DNA from: Streptomyces sp. NRRL B-1140
GTDB lineage: Bacteria; Actinomycetota; Actinomycetes; Streptomycetales; Streptomycetaceae
Length of the DNA: 64,000 nt
Reading direction: 5' to 3'
NCBI RefSeq assembly: GCF_001280065.1
Contig: NZ_LGEA01000162.1
Span: 124,001-188,000 of the forward strand
Shown here: positions 62,570 to 64,000 of the stretch, in pieces
Position numbering within the stretch: the first letter of the stretch is position 1
Layout of the letters: the number at the start of each line of letters is the position of its first letter
The notes under the pieces: generated by a model
The model's input: only the letters and a program-made list of their open reading frames with translations
What the model was told of the DNA's origin: nothing
Databases searched by the model: none
Program-made: the position numbers and the translations under genes

Positions 62570-64000
62570 ATGGACACACGCGCGGCGGAGACCGCCCCGG
62601 AAGGGGCCGCCGGGCCGGCTGCCCCGCCTTCCCGGCTCGTCATCCTCGGGCTGCTGCTCGGCATCGTGCTCGCCACGCTCGACGGAACAGTCGTCGGCAC
62701 CGCACTGCCCACCATCGTCGGCGACCTCGGCGGCCTCGACCACCTCTCCTGGGTGCTCACCGCCTACCTGCTGACCACGGCCGTCTCCACCCCGATCTGG
62801 GGCAAGATCGGCGACCTCTACGGCCACAAGGGCAGCTACCTCACGTCCATCACCGTGTTCCTGGCCGGCTCGGTGCTGTGCGGACTCGCCCAGGACATGG
62901 GCTGGTTGATCGCCTTCCGGGCCCTGCAGGGAATCGGCGCGGGCGGCCTGTTCGTCGGGGCCCTCTCCCTCATCGGCACGCTGCTCACCCCGGCCGAGGC
63001 GGGGCGCGCCCAGTCGCTGATCGGAGTGCTGCTGCCGGCCGCGATGATCGGCGGCCCCCTGGCCGGCGGCTTCCTCACGGACCACCTGGACTGGCGCTGG
63101 GTGTTCTACGTCAACGTCCCGGTCGGCGCCGTCGCGCTGATCCTCATCGGCCACGGAGTGCGGCTGCGCACGACCCGCGTGAAGGCGCCCATCGACCTGG
63201 CGGGGGCAGGACTGCTCACCGGCGCGGTCCTCGCCCTGACGCTGCTGGCGAGCTGGGCCGGCACGACGTACGCCTGGACGTCACCGCAGATCATCGGGCT
63301 CGCCCTGCTCTGTGCGGTGGCGCTGGCCGCCTTCGTGCGGGTCGAACGGCGCGCCCCGGAGCCGGTGGTCCCACCCAGGCTGTTCCAGGACCGGAACTTC
63401 ACGGTCGCGCAGGTCCTCAGCTTCGTCACGGGCGCGGCCATGCTCGCGGCGGCCGGCTATCTGCCCCAGTACCTGCAGTTCGTGCGGGGCATGTCGTCCA
63501 CCGGGAGCGGACTGCTGCTGCTCCCGCTGATGCTGGGCATGATCGGCGCTCAGCTCGTCATCGGCCGGCGGATCGCCGGCGGCGGGCGCTACCGCGCCTA
63601 TCCGATCGCGGGCGGCGCACTGGCCACCGCGGGGGCACTGTCGCTGCTGGCGCTCGGCACGGACACGACGGTGCCCCTCGCCTCCGGTCTGACGCTGGCG
63701 CTCGGCGTGGGCATCGGCTGTCTGATGCAGCCGGCGATGCTCATCACGATGAACAGCGCCGAGCCCCGCGACATGGGCGCGGCCAGCGGCACCCAGACAC
63801 TGCTGCGCACCATCGGCGGCTCCCTGGGCGTCGCCGTCCTCGGATCCGTCTACACCGGCCGGCTCACGGCCGCGGTGACGGACCGGCTCGGTGCCGAGGG
63901 CGGGCGGCTCACCGAAGGGGAGTTGACCCCCGGACTGTTGCGGGACCTGCCGGAACCGGTCCAGGACGCGTTCCGGACCGGCGTGGTGGACGGCCTGCAC
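62570..64000 (+). CDS. DHA2-family MFS drug exporter (C-terminus cut off)
   Basis: 477 codons visible; the gene runs off the right edge. ATG 62570 with AGAGGGGGA upstream, 26 bp after the reductase, so probably cotranscribed. 14-helix EmrB/QacA type: first helix LGLLLGIVLATLDGTVVGTALPTIVGDL (motif D1), KIGDLYGHKGSYL (motif A), and motif C of antiporters as MIGGPLAGGFL. DHA2 proteins expel drugs with protons. With the divergent TetR gene and a reductase this looks like a xenobiotic-responsive efflux set. Confidence 0.92.
   Translation, partial: MDTRAAETAPEGAAGPAAPPSRLVILGLLLGIVLATLDGTVVGTALPTIVGDLGGLDHLSWVLTAYLLTTAVSTPIWGKIGDLYGHKGSYLTSITVFLAGSVLCGLAQDMGWLIAFRALQGIGAGGLFVGALSLIGTLLTPAEAGRAQSLIGVLLPAAMIGGPLAGGFLTDHLDWRWVFYVNVPVGAVALILIGHGVRLRTTRVKAPIDLAGAGLLTGAVLALTLLASWAGTTYAWTSPQIIGLALLCAVALAAFVRVERRAPEPVVPPRLFQDRNFTVAQVLSFVTGAAMLAAAGYLPQYLQFVRGMSSTGSGLLLLPLMLGMIGAQLVIGRRIAGGGRYRAYPIAGGALATAGALSLLALGTDTTVPLASGLTLALGVGIGCLMQPAMLITMNSAEPRDMGAASGTQTLLRTIGGSLGVAVLGSVYTGRLTAAVTDRLGAEGGRLTEGELTPGLLRDLPEPVQDAFRTGVVDGLH

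Noticed and set aside
1..64000. tRNA, rRNA, CRISPR, riboswitch, insertion-sequence or prophage features
   Set aside because: I looked for TPsiC-like GTTCGANTC stems, regularly spaced repeats, transposase or integrase motifs and riboswitch cores and found none I could support.

Overview
The window is high-GC actinobacterial chromosome, almost certainly Streptomyces. The support is pervasive G/C at third codon positions, GTG/TTG starts, mycothiol metabolism (Mca), a secreted subtilase, a lipoprotein L,D-transpeptidase, a LAxTG sortase-type surface protein, an acyl-CoA carboxylase with a tiny epsilon subunit, and a gene order I recall from the S. coelicolor core (pccB-pccE-maf-accA2, lpdA, pnp, pmm, deoC). 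I recognise no tRNA, rRNA, CRISPR array, insertion sequence or prophage. The first and last genes run off the window.

Layout. 0-4 kb: three overlapping membrane glycosyltransferase genes (GT2-GtrA, GT39-like, processive GT2) on the minus strand. 4-12 kb: a thioredoxin-like DUF255 protein, a large membrane-associated STAND ATPase, a small membrane protein, mycothiol S-conjugate amidase, DUF4307 and greA. From memory this order, without the STAND gene, also exists in mycobacteria. 12-20 kb: a DrrAB-type ABC exporter with an operator inside its promoter, threonine dehydratase, MarR and sigma-like regulators, cystathionine gamma-synthase and MsrA. 20-21.6 kb: two genes of less biased codon use (an unknown and a DUF4253 protein), a likely variable island. 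21.8-29 kb: membrane, secreted and redox genes (AI-2E exporter family, DUF4389, DUF5829, SDR, VOC, a zinc alcohol dehydrogenase divergent from an XRE regulator).

29-41 kb: a subtilase, a MacB-like ABC pair, an L,D-transpeptidase, a sortase-type surface protein, histidine ammonia-lyase, a GAF-GGDEF protein and an enoyl-CoA hydratase. 42-50 kb: adenylate cyclase, then biotin ligase divergent from the propionyl-CoA carboxylase genes pccB and pccE, maf, and the biotinylated subunit accA2. Together these give carboxylase, biotin carrier and biotin-loading enzyme within 6.3 kb. 50-61 kb: a DeoR regulator, a quinone dehydrogenase of the lipoamide dehydrogenase family, purine nucleoside phosphorylase, a phosphohexo/pentomutase, deoxyribose-phosphate aldolase and two aldehyde dehydrogenase-family proteins. 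In order these can take a purine (deoxy)nucleoside to glyceraldehyde-3-phosphate and acetate. pnp and deoC share an identical 12-bp palindrome at their promoters. 61-64 kb: a TetR regulator divergent from an FMN reductase and a DHA2 drug exporter, with a perfect 20-bp operator between them.

Non-coding highlights: two inverted copies of a 90-bp element with 12-bp terminal inverted repeats flank the 50-54.6 kb segment. Two other GC-rich repeats of the kind dispersed in Streptomyces genomes lie near 43.4 and 54.4 kb. Several strong hairpin terminators are visible. Several genes have a TAnnnT -10 box only 6-8 nt before the start codon, which suggests leaderless mRNAs.
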